IMG/VR virus record: IMGVR_UViG_3300020172_002341 | Span: 1 to 33,377 of that record | Reading direction: 5' to 3' (one strand) | DNA length: 33,377 nt | From: a virus | Shown: in pieces, positions 1 through 8,382 of the stretch | Layout of the letters: the number at the start of each line of letters is the position of its first letter | How positions within the stretch are numbered: the stretch's first letter is position 1 | Notes under the pieces: model-generated | Seen by the model: the letters and a program-made list of their open reading frames with translations, nothing else | The model's database searches: none | What the model was told of the DNA's origin: nothing | Position numbers and translations under genes: made by a program

Positions 1-1
1 A

Positions 2-928
2 CAAGGTTTAGCCGATGTTTTCTATTTAATGGATTACATCTTCACTTCAGAAGAGGCAAAAAAATTAAACAAAGATATCTTTGAAACAATTTATTTCGCA
101 TCGGTTTATGAAAGTAACCAATTGTGTAAAGAAGGGAAATACCAACCGTATTCGTTCTTTGAAGGTTCACCTATGTCAAAAGGGATTTTCCAATATGATA
201 TGTGGGGATTAAATGAGGATAATCTATCCGGTATGTGGGATTGGAAAGAACTAAAAGAAAGTGTACAAAGATATGGTATTTGTAATTCATTGTTCACCGC
301 ACAAATGCCTGTGGCTTCTTCAGCTAAGATTACTGGTTCATTTGAAATGACCGAACCAGCTCACTCGGCTTTATTTAACAGACGAGTTGTTGGAGGTGAG
401 ATTATGATTGTAAACAAATACCTCATCAATGACTTTGAAAAGATTGGTATTTGGTGTGAAGACTTGAAAAATGAAATTATCATTAACGAAGGCTCAATTC
501 AAAATATTAACTTCAATAATTATTTAGACCCTGAGGATAAAAATTATTTGAAAAAAGTTAAAAGAATCGAACACCTTATTCCTAAGTACAAAACAATTTG
601 GGAGATTTCACAAAAACAACTTATTGACATGGCGGCGGAAAGAGCACCATTCATTGACCAATCACAATCAATGAATATCTATATGTCTAACCCAACGTTA
701 TCTAAAATTACCTCATCACATTTTCACGGATGGGAGAGTGGATTGAAGACATTATGTTATTACGTTAGGACAAAGGCGATTTCAACAGGGGCAAAACACT
801 TGGCGTTAGATATGTCAAAAAAACAAAAACCGGTTAATATCGAGGTACCAAAAGTGGAATATTCAAACATGAATTTACCACCAAAACCTGAAAATTCAGA
901 TTTCGATTGTTTTGGTTGTTCTTCATAG
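2..928 (+). CDS. nrdA: Ribonucleoside-diphosphate reductase large subunit, 3' part only (class I NrdA)
   Basis: Reduces ribonucleotides to deoxyribonucleotides for phage DNA synthesis. The reading frame is open to the left window edge, so the gene starts upstream; the ATG at 29 is internal. The residues just before it read GLADVFYLMDYIF, a conserved NrdA stretch. Other hallmarks in order are MPVASSAKITGSFEMTEP, the RRVVGGE segment, WEISQKQLIDMAAERAPFID, QSQSMNIYM, the HFHGWESGLKT segment followed by the YY pair of the radical-transfer path, and a C-terminal CFGC that supplies the shuttle cysteines. The MAAER/FIDQSQS wording resembles the eukaryote-type branch of class Ia enzymes (human RRM1 has almost the same motif) more than E. 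coli NrdA. The catalytic cysteine region lies upstream of the window. An intrinsic terminator follows at once. The family assignment is very secure. Confidence 0.95.
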   Translation, partial: QGLADVFYLMDYIFTSEEAKKLNKDIFETIYFASVYESNQLCKEGKYQPYSFFEGSPMSKGIFQYDMWGLNEDNLSGMWDWKELKESVQRYGICNSLFTAQMPVASSAKITGSFEMTEPAHSALFNRRVVGGEIMIVNKYLINDFEKIGIWCEDLKNEIIINEGSIQNINFNNYLDPEDKNYLKKVKRIEHLIPKYKTIWEISQKQLIDMAAERAPFIDQSQSMNIYMSNPTLSKITSSHFHGWESGLKTLCYYVRTKAISTGAKHLALDMSKKQKPVNIEVPKVEYSNMNLPPKPENSDFDCFGCSS

Positions 929-935
929 AATTTAT

Positions 936-960
936 AAAGTCCGAGAAATCGGACTTTTTT
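936..960 (+). terminator. Intrinsic terminator after nrdA
   Basis: The arms AAAGTCCGA and TCGGACTTT form a perfect 9-bp stem around a GAAA tetraloop, followed by a T run. It starts eight bases after the nrdA stop codon and separates nucleotide metabolism from the tail gene module. Confidence 0.92.
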
Positions 961-990
961 GTTTTATTTATTTAAAAATATCAAGCATTA

Positions 991-997
991 TATTTAT
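991..997 (+). promoter_or_regulatory. Candidate late promoter element (TATTTAT) before the gp25-like gene
   Basis: TATTTAT lies 5 bases before the start codon of the first tail gene, just after a terminator, so a new promoter is expected here. The same word recurs before other gene groups (near 3359, 12121, 22310, 26934, 29790). The DNA is AT-rich, so single copies are weak evidence. Confidence 0.3.
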
Positions 998-1002
998 GTA
1001 AT

Positions 1003-1467
1003 ATGGCAAATGGCATCACATACGGTATTAATTTCCCCTTTTTACAAAGTCCAAAAGGTAATTACTTAAAATTAACCGAAACCACGGATGAAGAAATAAG
1101 AACTGATTTAATTCACTTACTTCTTACTAGACGTGGTAGTAGGTATTTTTTACCTGATTTTGGTACACGTTTATATGAATATATTTTTGAACCACTTGAT
1201 GGTGCAACATTTGAAGAAATACGAGCTGAGATAGAAGAACAAGTCTCAACCTACATACCAAATCTAACTATTAATAGTATCACCGTCGAACCATATACTG
1301 AGTCTGGTGATGTTGCAGGACAGTTAGATTATGAGTTATTAGGTCAGGCTAGTATTTATCGTATACCGGGGGCTAACACTGCGGAATATACGGCAAAAAT
1401 AAAAATTGATTATACTAACGATTCAAGAGCTTTCGGTAGTAGACAATTTGTGATAATTAACATTTAA
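1003..1467 (+). CDS. Baseplate wedge protein, gp25-like (GPW/gp25 family)
   Basis: Structural wedge protein of the contractile tail baseplate. In T4, gp25 joins gp6, gp7 and gp53 in the wedge core and helps trigger sheath assembly. The 154-residue product has the family signature: an acidic region (TETTDEEIRTDLIHLLLT), then RRGSRYFLPDFGTRLYEYIFEP, then a helix (EEIRAEIEEQVSTYIPNLTI) and a final beta strand pair. It is slightly longer than T4 gp25 (132 residues), with an extra loop around residues 103-128. It is the first gene after the nrdA terminator, and the gp6-like gene follows after a single base, which is a common pairing in phage baseplate clusters. The start is the only ATG before the conserved core. 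Confidence 0.92.
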   Translation: MANGITYGINFPFLQSPKGNYLKLTETTDEEIRTDLIHLLLTRRGSRYFLPDFGTRLYEYIFEPLDGATFEEIRAEIEEQVSTYIPNLTINSITVEPYTESGDVAGQLDYELLGQASIYRIPGANTAEYTAKIKIDYTNDSRAFGSRQFVIINI

Positions 1468-1468
1468 G

Positions 1469-3307
1469 ATGGCAAATAACAAAATTAATTATACTGACAG
1501 AGATTTTGAGGCGATAAGACAAGGTTTAATAAACTACACTAAACAGTATTATCCAGAACTTGTTCAGAATTTTAACGACGCTTCTGTTTTTTCAGTTTTA
1601 ATGGATTTAAATGCTGCCGTTGCGGACAACCTACACTTTCACATTGATAGAAGTATACAAGAAACGGTATTACAGTATGCTCAACAAAAATCATCTATTT
1701 TTAATATCGCAAGAACATATGGTTTAAAAATACCTGGTTATAGACCATCAGTGGCTGTTGTGGATATATCTATAACAGTACCACCTTTTGGGGATGCAGA
1801 AGACTTTAGATATTTGGGAGTATTAAGAGCAGGTTCGCAATTTAATGGAGGTGGTAATACTTTTGAAACCGTTTATGATATTGATTTTTCTACACAGTAT
1901 AACCAAGAAGGTGAAGTTAATAGAACTAAAATACCAACTTTTGATGCAAACAATAAAATTATTAATTACATAATCACCAAGAGAGAGGTTGTGGTTAATG
2001 GGACAACAAAAGTTTTTAAAAGGGTAATAAATCCTTCGGATGTTGTGCCATTTTTTAATTTCTTTTTACCTGAAAGGAATGTTTTGGGAGTAAGTGCGAT
2101 TATACAAAAAGACGGTACGAGTTATCCGAATGTCCCTAATTATACTGAATTTGTTACATCAACAAACAAGTGGTATGAAGTCGATGCTTTAGCTGAGGAC
2201 ACAGTCTTTATTGAAGACCCAACAAAACCAACAGATAATGCTGGTGTAAAAGTTGGAAAATACATTAAAACGGACACAAGATTTGTTACTGAATATACTC
2301 CTGAAGGATTTATGAAAGTACAATTCGGTGCCGGAACAACAACACCTAACGACCAATTAACAAATTTCGCTAAAAATGGTATTAAATTGGATTTGGCGAA
2401 CTATCAAAACAATATTGGGTTAGGACTTACAGTACGACCAAACACCACTCTATTTGTTCAATATAGAACAGGTGGGGGATTAGCATCTAACGTCGGGGTT
2501 GGAGTTATCAATCAAGTTGGAACTATCGATTTTGCAGTTAATGGTCCGTCAGATAGTATTAATTCAAACGTAGTAAACTCATTAACCGTTAATAACGTTA
2601 CTGCAGCAATTGGAGGGGCAAACCCACCATCAACTGAAGAAGTTAGAAATATGGTATCATTTAACTTTGCTGCTCAAAAAAGAGCGGTTACGGTAAATGA
2701 TTACAAATCGTTGATTGACACTATGCCTGGAAGATTTGGAGCACCAGCAAAAGTGGCTATTACTGAAAATAATAATAAAATCACAATTCAAATCCTTTCA
2801 TACGACCAAAACGGAAAATTAACACAAACAGTGTCAAACAACTTAAAATCTAATTTGGCTACTTACTTATCTAAGTATCGAATGATTAATGACTACATAT
2901 CGATTGATGTTGCTAGAGTTATTGATTTATCCTTTGATGTTTATGTGGTATTAGAATCAAACGTTAATAGAGGTCAGGTAATAACTGAAATCATTAACCA
3001 AGTCTCAAATTATATGGCACCCGAAAATAGAGATTTAGGGCAAAATGTTAACGTATCTGATGTAAGAAGATTAATACAAAATACTTCAGGAGTTTTAACA
3101 TTAACAGATTTACAAGTGTTCAATAAAGTAGGGGGACAATACTCAACATCTGAGACATCTCAAAGATATGTGGACCCAAAAACTAGACAAATTCAGTTGA
3201 TTGATGATACAATTTATGCTGAACCAACACAAGTTTATCAGGTGAGATTTAATAATAAAGATATTAAAGTCTTTGTTAAAAATTTAGCAACTGTAGATTT
3301 CTCATAA
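1469..3307 (+). CDS. Baseplate wedge protein, gp6-like (baseplate J family)
   Basis: Main ring-forming protein of the baseplate wedge. The 612 residues are close to T4 gp6 (660). The N-terminus has the typical start (INYTDRDFEAIRQGLINYTKQYYPE), then NDASVFSVLMDLNAAVADNL and a helical HFHIDRSIQET region as in gp6/J proteins. The centre (residues about 330-400) is Gly/Asn-rich beta structure. The C-terminal part has the conserved AAQKRAVTVNDYKSLIDTMPG segment followed by small alpha/beta domains, as in baseplate J proteins. It sits one base after the gp25-like gene, so the two are certainly co-transcribed. About 70 bases follow before the next gene. The subunit role is inferred from family and context; the family call itself is strong. 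Confidence 0.9.
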   Translation: MANNKINYTDRDFEAIRQGLINYTKQYYPELVQNFNDASVFSVLMDLNAAVADNLHFHIDRSIQETVLQYAQQKSSIFNIARTYGLKIPGYRPSVAVVDISITVPPFGDAEDFRYLGVLRAGSQFNGGGNTFETVYDIDFSTQYNQEGEVNRTKIPTFDANNKIINYIITKREVVVNGTTKVFKRVINPSDVVPFFNFFLPERNVLGVSAIIQKDGTSYPNVPNYTEFVTSTNKWYEVDALAEDTVFIEDPTKPTDNAGVKVGKYIKTDTRFVTEYTPEGFMKVQFGAGTTTPNDQLTNFAKNGIKLDLANYQNNIGLGLTVRPNTTLFVQYRTGGGLASNVGVGVINQVGTIDFAVNGPSDSINSNVVNSLTVNNVTAAIGGANPPSTEEVRNMVSFNFAAQKRAVTVNDYKSLIDTMPGRFGAPAKVAITENNNKITIQILSYDQNGKLTQTVSNNLKSNLATYLSKYRMINDYISIDVARVIDLSFDVYVVLESNVNRGQVITEIINQVSNYMAPENRDLGQNVNVSDVRRLIQNTSGVLTLTDLQVFNKVGGQYSTSETSQRYVDPKTRQIQLIDDTIYAEPTQVYQVRFNNKDIKVFVKNLATVDFS

Positions 3308-3358
3308 GATTATTTATTTCCTATGCGTCTTACCTACTTTTAAAATGGGTAAAATAAC

Positions 3359-3365
3359 TATTTAT
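3359..3365 (+). promoter_or_regulatory. Candidate late promoter element (TATTTAT) in the 3308-3378 gap
   Basis: The 71-base gap between the gp6-like gene and the 1667-residue gene holds TATTTAT twice (3311-3317 and 3359-3365) with a weak inverted repeat (TTACC near 3330, GGTAA near 3348) between them. The second copy is 13 bases before the ATG. The hairpin is too short to call a terminator. Confidence 0.3.
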
Positions 3366-3378
3366 TTTTAAAAGACTA

Positions 3379-6300
3379 ATGACCAAAAGTTATAGGATAA
3401 GAACAGCACCAGGAACTGACAAAAATATAAGAGTCAACATCAATCAAGATTTTGACTTTTTAGAGATACTTTCTTTGAAATTAAGACAAGAAGATGTATA
3501 TACAAGATTTTGTGCCGACTACGGTGTTGTAGCAGGTAGGGTAATTGTAAACGGAGGATACGGAGTACCAAACGCAAATGTATCAATTTTTGTTCCATTA
3601 GATGCGATAGATGAAAACGACCCAGTAATTTCCACATTATACCCTTATACTTCTGTGGATACTAAAAATGAAGATGGTTACCGTTACAACCTTTTACCAT
3701 ACAGACAAGAATATTCAGGACACAAACCAACAGGAACATTTCCTGATAGAGAAGATATTCTAACAAGAACTGAGGTATTAGAGGTTTACGAAAAATATTA
3801 TAAGTTCACTGTAAAAACAAATGAAAGTGGTGACTTTATGATAATAGGTGCTCCGCTTGGAATCCAAACATTAGTTTTAGATTTAGACCTTTCAAATATT
3901 GGTTGCTTTTCTTTAAGACCTGCAGACTTAGTTAGGGCTGGATTAGCAAACGCCGAACAATTCGACGGAGACCAATTCAAATCATCTACAGACTTAGGTT
4001 CCTTACCACAAATAGTTAACATCAAACAAGACGTTGAGGTCACTTCGTTTTGGGGTGAAAATGAAATATGTAACATTGGAATTACAAGGGCAGATTTTGA
4101 CCTTCGTGATTTTGGAATTGATATTAAACCTCATGCGGTTTTTATGGGTTCCATTTTTTCTACGGCTGACGAAGACTTTTTAAAGACTAATTGTAAACCA
4201 AAAAAAGATTCAGGTAATCTTTGTGATTTGGTCACAGCATCAGGAACTATTTTGGCGATTAGACAAACCATCAATTATGATGATAACGGGAGACCAATAT
4301 TAGAACAACATTCATTACCTGAAGGAGGAAAAGTAATAGATGATGATGGAACGTGGTTAGTTGAAGTACCAATGAATTTAGATTATGTAACAACAAATGA
4401 ATTCGGGGAACAAATCTTATCGAACGACCCAGCCATCGGGATACCAACTAAAGCTAAATATCGTTTTAGAATTAAGTATCAAAATGAAGACGGACTTAAT
4501 AATGATATACTCAGAGCCGATTACTTAGTACCTAATGTTAAAGAATGGGGATGGACAGGAACTAACCCACCGGCGGGTTCATCGGAACAACTTAAATCTT
4601 ATGCGTTTAGTTTAGATTGGGAAGATTATGGAGACACCACAACTTCAATAGGTCAACAAATGATACAAGAGGCCATTGATTGTGAAGATAGATTCTATGA
4701 GTTCAATTATAATAAAGTTTATACTATTGCCCATTTTTTAGATAGATGGAAGTGGGGTTATAATAGAAGTAGACATTTAGGTATAAAAGAAATTACAGAT
4801 AGAAGATGTACCACAACCACAAACAGGTTCCCTGTAAATGACGGCGTGAAGAACTTTGACTTCATATTTTTCTTATTCAATTTATTTGTAACTATTTTTA
4901 CACCTGTATTTGTTGCACTTATTCCTGTTTTACACGTTTTAGCATTGGTTTGGCCTATTTTAAAATGGGTTATTGCTATTGTATTCCCGCTTTTTCTTTT
5001 ACAAACTGCGATTTATATGGGTTTAGCCGCTATTGCTGCATTCCCTGCGGTGGGTTTAATAGTATTATATGGTGCACTTGCAATAATATTTGCAGGGGCC
5101 GCGACATTATTTGCGATAAAAGTTGCGCCGATGTTGGTTAAGTTTAAATTTAAAGGGATAACATTACCTATGATGTCTTATCCCGATTGCGAGGCTTGTC
5201 CTTGTGATATTGATGATTTACAGACCGACGATATACAAGGTGGTATATTTGGAGGTGGAGGAAATCAATCGGCGAAGATTGGTAAATATACCGTTAATAC
5301 AAGAACAAGTGGCTCAATACTTGTAGATGTAAATTCAAATAATCTTTTCATTAATGCTCCGAATACAAATTTATGTAATTTTGACTCTAACGGGGACCAA
5401 ATATTACAATCAGGATACCCTACATATTTTTGTACAATAGACCCTGAGAGTTACTCAGGTTCTGAAAACAAAAGAAACACAAAGTATCAGGCAGACAGTT
5501 TTGGTATTAGATATGGAATAGCAGGTTATCCGACAGCACCTGAAATTGGTATGCCTGTTGTAACAAAATTCTCAGAAGATAAACATTACCCAAACAGAGA
5601 TGTTACTTTATCACACTCTTTAAACTTGGCTAACTTAAGAATTAGGTATTTTGATACGACCGCACCAAATATTATTAAAACAACGATAAACACTAACAAC
5701 CCACCCATTTATGATAATGTAATGATGTTAGTAGTTGACCAAAACACTGTAGCTCAACTACAAACCGGAAGTTTAGTTACGTTTACTAATCCTGATAATA
5801 TTACCGACATTAACTTAACTGGTGCTTCAATAACTAATCAGTTTGGTACAAATTCAATTACAGGTAGTACCCAAACATCTACGACGGTTCCAATAACGTA
5901 TATTAATCAAAATGGTAACCCACAGACAACTCAAGTACAAATTACCGGTAATACAGGTGGTAAAGAATATTTGTTTAAAACAGGATTGGAATACTTCCAA
6001 GTTATTACAGGTATGACACTCAACCAACTTGATTTAACCACCAATGGAATTAAATTAAACAATCAACCAAACCCAAATTCACAACTTGATACGACAAATA
6101 TTATTAGGAAGTATATTCTTAATAAGTTACAAAGAATAACATATAAAGATAACTCGGGTTCTGGAGATAACGGTCAATTTAGAAATGAAGTAATCAACCC
6201 ATTAACTATAATGGGTAATACTTGGAAAAACTTAGAAATAGTATTTTTAGTGAGAGGTGTTGACCCTTACACGGATACACAAAATATTGAGTATGACTTA

Positions 6301-8382
6301 TCTAAGTTATTTGGTTATAACTTCGGACAAGGACCTGTGGTATCGGGTCAATTCTATATGAACATACCAATCCAACCTAACTCAGGTTCAGGTACGTGGT
6401 GGTACGATAGTAAAACTCCTGAATCCCATAGTGTTTCATATGCAACATCCAAACTATATCATACACCATTTAATTTTAATACTGGTACACAATTTAGTTC
6501 CGTAACATCAAACACCATTAGATATTATTCATCATTAGATAAATCAACTAACACCATAACCGCAAATGGTGGATTATCTTTATCAACATACACTAATAGT
6601 GGTTTAGGTATTAGTGATAATGGAAACTCACAACAACAAATTAGATTTTATGATGCGACGTACCAAGGAAGAGTTGAGGGTGGTGCTTTAATGGCGTCAA
6701 GCAATAGTGTTAATAATAATACGATAAATGCGCTTAGTAGTTACAATGGTAGATTATATAGTCCTGTTTACGGAACAATTTCATATACTATACCATCAGG
6801 TACTAACCCTAAATTAGTACTTAGGTCCGATAGATTACCAACATCAGATACTCAACAAACATTCGGAACACGTTCTATGTTATTACACCAAAATGACAAA
6901 TTTGCGATGTACGTAAATAATAATAGTGGACCATCAACCGTGTTTTCAACAACCGCAACCGATACCACTAATAATGCTCAAGACTTAAACCCTGACGGAC
7001 CACCAACTACAGCTAGTAGTGTGTTATCTACTTTTGATTGTGCAGGTATGGTACCATTAGATTGTTACCAAGTTGACCCAACAACCAACAGCTTTAGTGT
7101 TTTATCACCTTGTTCTCAAAATCAAAATCCCGTTAGAATCAAGTCTGGATGTTATCAGTTTATACAAAAACCTTATGTTGCGAATATTGTTAAAGATTTA
7201 GAAAATTTCTCAGAATGGAAGGCTAGATTTAGAATGATGTTCGGTGCGTGTAGAGGAATATTCTCACACGTATTCCAAAATAATTGGGTGAATGGGACAT
7301 TATATATGTTTTCATTCAAAAAACAAACAATAGTTTCAATATTAGGTCAACCGAAACAATACAAGTATTGTGGAACATATGAAAGTAATGTTAGACCGGG
7401 ACAAGGACCAATATTCTATACTTCAGGTTCTACAAATTCATTCTTCTATCGCTCAACACCTTATAATGGGGCAAACTTTGTGGGTCAAATACCCCAACAA
7501 GGAACTTACAGTAACCCAACTCCGGTTCCTGTTGATTTTGGAGGTGCTAATGATAGAAACATTATGTTCCCAACGACAATAATGGATTTAGGTCCAAGAG
7601 ATGAATTTACAAATGAAATATGTAATAACCCACAATTCCAAGGTTATTTAATTGATAGCGTTAAATCCACATCCTTTAATGATACTTCTGATTTATTACA
7701 ATTATTTATAATTTCACGATTGATTAATACGAACTTTTTAGGGTCTTTATTAGGTCTTGGCGATGCATCTATTAATAAATTATTCTCTAGAAGTGAAGAT
7801 AGATTAGATGGTGATTTAACACAACTATTTAGTATTAATTCAGAGTATGGAGTTGCTGGGTTTAGTGAAGATGAGTATGATGGTGTTAACGATATCTATA
7901 TTGCAACATCAGGTCCTGCAACACTTGGAGTATTCTTTACATCTAATACTGAAAATAGAATAGTTTTAACTCCCGGTATTACAACATTTACACCCCAATT
8001 AACTAATTTCTTTGGATATCCAAAAACACAAGAAGTACCATTCTACCAGTGGACGTTAAACCAACAACAAGTACCAACTATATTTGGTTCAGATATAAAT
8101 GATTGGAACACTAACTTAATAGGTGGTGGTTTTTATAAACAAAAGTATCAAACGTTAAGTTTCACTCAAGCTCCATTCTCACAATACTTTAATAACTTAT
8201 CGACAGGTCAAAAAGGGTTTATCTATAATTCAAATGCAAGTGGTAACGATACTACATTTCCTGCGGGACAATCAAATAGTTTCTTAGTAGGTGCACCTTA
8301 TCATTTTTATTTCGGACTAAACAAAGGTAAAAGCGCCATCAACAGGTACATAACAAAATATATTTTCAATCAAGATGTCTAA
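3379..8382 (+). CDS. Very large baseplate-region virion protein with transthyretin-like N-domain and internal membrane-like segment
   Basis: The 1667-residue product is not recognised as a named T4 protein. Residues about 50-165 look like a carboxypeptidase-regulatory/transthyretin-like fold: VAGRVIVNGGYGVPNANVSIF near the start of the domain and NESGDFMIIGAPLG near its end. Residues about 492-592 are almost wholly hydrophobic, with four or more possible membrane helices, unlike any neighbour. A compact cysteine group follows (C604, C607, C609, in CEACPCD). The rest, about 620-1667, is Asn/Thr/Ser-rich beta-type sequence typical of tail proteins. It lies between the gp6-like gene and other virion genes, so a baseplate or tail-tip role is likely. 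The hydrophobic block could be buried in the particle or enter the host membrane during infection; this is inference. Its last 8 bases overlap the next gene. No signal peptide is seen. Confidence 0.8.
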   Translation: MTKSYRIRTAPGTDKNIRVNINQDFDFLEILSLKLRQEDVYTRFCADYGVVAGRVIVNGGYGVPNANVSIFVPLDAIDENDPVISTLYPYTSVDTKNEDGYRYNLLPYRQEYSGHKPTGTFPDREDILTRTEVLEVYEKYYKFTVKTNESGDFMIIGAPLGIQTLVLDLDLSNIGCFSLRPADLVRAGLANAEQFDGDQFKSSTDLGSLPQIVNIKQDVEVTSFWGENEICNIGITRADFDLRDFGIDIKPHAVFMGSIFSTADEDFLKTNCKPKKDSGNLCDLVTASGTILAIRQTINYDDNGRPILEQHSLPEGGKVIDDDGTWLVEVPMNLDYVTTNEFGEQILSNDPAIGIPTKAKYRFRIKYQNEDGLNNDILRADYLVPNVKEWGWTGTNPPAGSSEQLKSYAFSLDWEDYGDTTTSIGQQMIQEAIDCEDRFYEFNYNKVYTIAHFLDRWKWGYNRSRHLGIKEITDRRCTTTTNRFPVNDGVKNFDFIFFLFNLFVTIFTPVFVALIPVLHVLALVWPILKWVIAIVFPLFLLQTAIYMGLAAIAAFPAVGLIVLYGALAIIFAGAATLFAIKVAPMLVKFKFKGITLPMMSYPDCEACPCDIDDLQTDDIQGGIFGGGGNQSAKIGKYTVNTRTSGSILVDVNSNNLFINAPNTNLCNFDSNGDQILQSGYPTYFCTIDPESYSGSENKRNTKYQADSFGIRYGIAGYPTAPEIGMPVVTKFSEDKHYPNRDVTLSHSLNLANLRIRYFDTTAPNIIKTTINTNNPPIYDNVMMLVVDQNTVAQLQTGSLVTFTNPDNITDINLTGASITNQFGTNSITGSTQTSTTVPITYINQNGNPQTTQVQITGNTGGKEYLFKTGLEYFQVITGMTLNQLDLTTNGIKLNNQPNPNSQLDTTNIIRKYILNKLQRITYKDNSGSGDNGQFRNEVINPLTIMGNTWKNLEIVFLVRGVDPYTDTQNIEYDLSKLFGYNFGQGPVVSGQFYMNIPIQPNSGSGTWWYDSKTPESHSVSYATSKLYHTPFNFNTGTQFSSVTSNTIRYYSSLDKSTNTITANGGLSLSTYTNSGLGISDNGNSQQQIRFYDATYQGRVEGGALMASSNSVNNNTINALSSYNGRLYSPVYGTISYTIPSGTNPKLVLRSDRLPTSDTQQTFGTRSMLLHQNDKFAMYVNNNSGPSTVFSTTATDTTNNAQDLNPDGPPTTASSVLSTFDCAGMVPLDCYQVDPTTNSFSVLSPCSQNQNPVRIKSGCYQFIQKPYVANIVKDLENFSEWKARFRMMFGACRGIFSHVFQNNWVNGTLYMFSFKKQTIVSILGQPKQYKYCGTYESNVRPGQGPIFYTSGSTNSFFYRSTPYNGANFVGQIPQQGTYSNPTPVPVDFGGANDRNIMFPTTIMDLGPRDEFTNEICNNPQFQGYLIDSVKSTSFNDTSDLLQLFIISRLINTNFLGSLLGLGDASINKLFSRSEDRLDGDLTQLFSINSEYGVAGFSEDEYDGVNDIYIATSGPATLGVFFTSNTENRIVLTPGITTFTPQLTNFFGYPKTQEVPFYQWTLNQQQVPTIFGSDINDWNTNLIGGGFYKQKYQTLSFTQAPFSQYFNNLSTGQKGFIYNSNASGNDTTFPAGQSNSFLVGAPYHFYFGLNKGKSAINRYITKYIFNQDV

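Noticed and set aside
3325-3355. Possible terminator between the gp6-like gene and the 1667-residue gene
   Set aside because: The inverted repeat has only about five pairs with a long AT-rich loop and no proper T run after it.
4950-5141. Short + strand frame with many Cys, Tyr and Phe residues
   Set aside because: It lies fully inside the hydrophobic part of the 1667-residue gene in another frame and reflects the T-rich codons of that segment.
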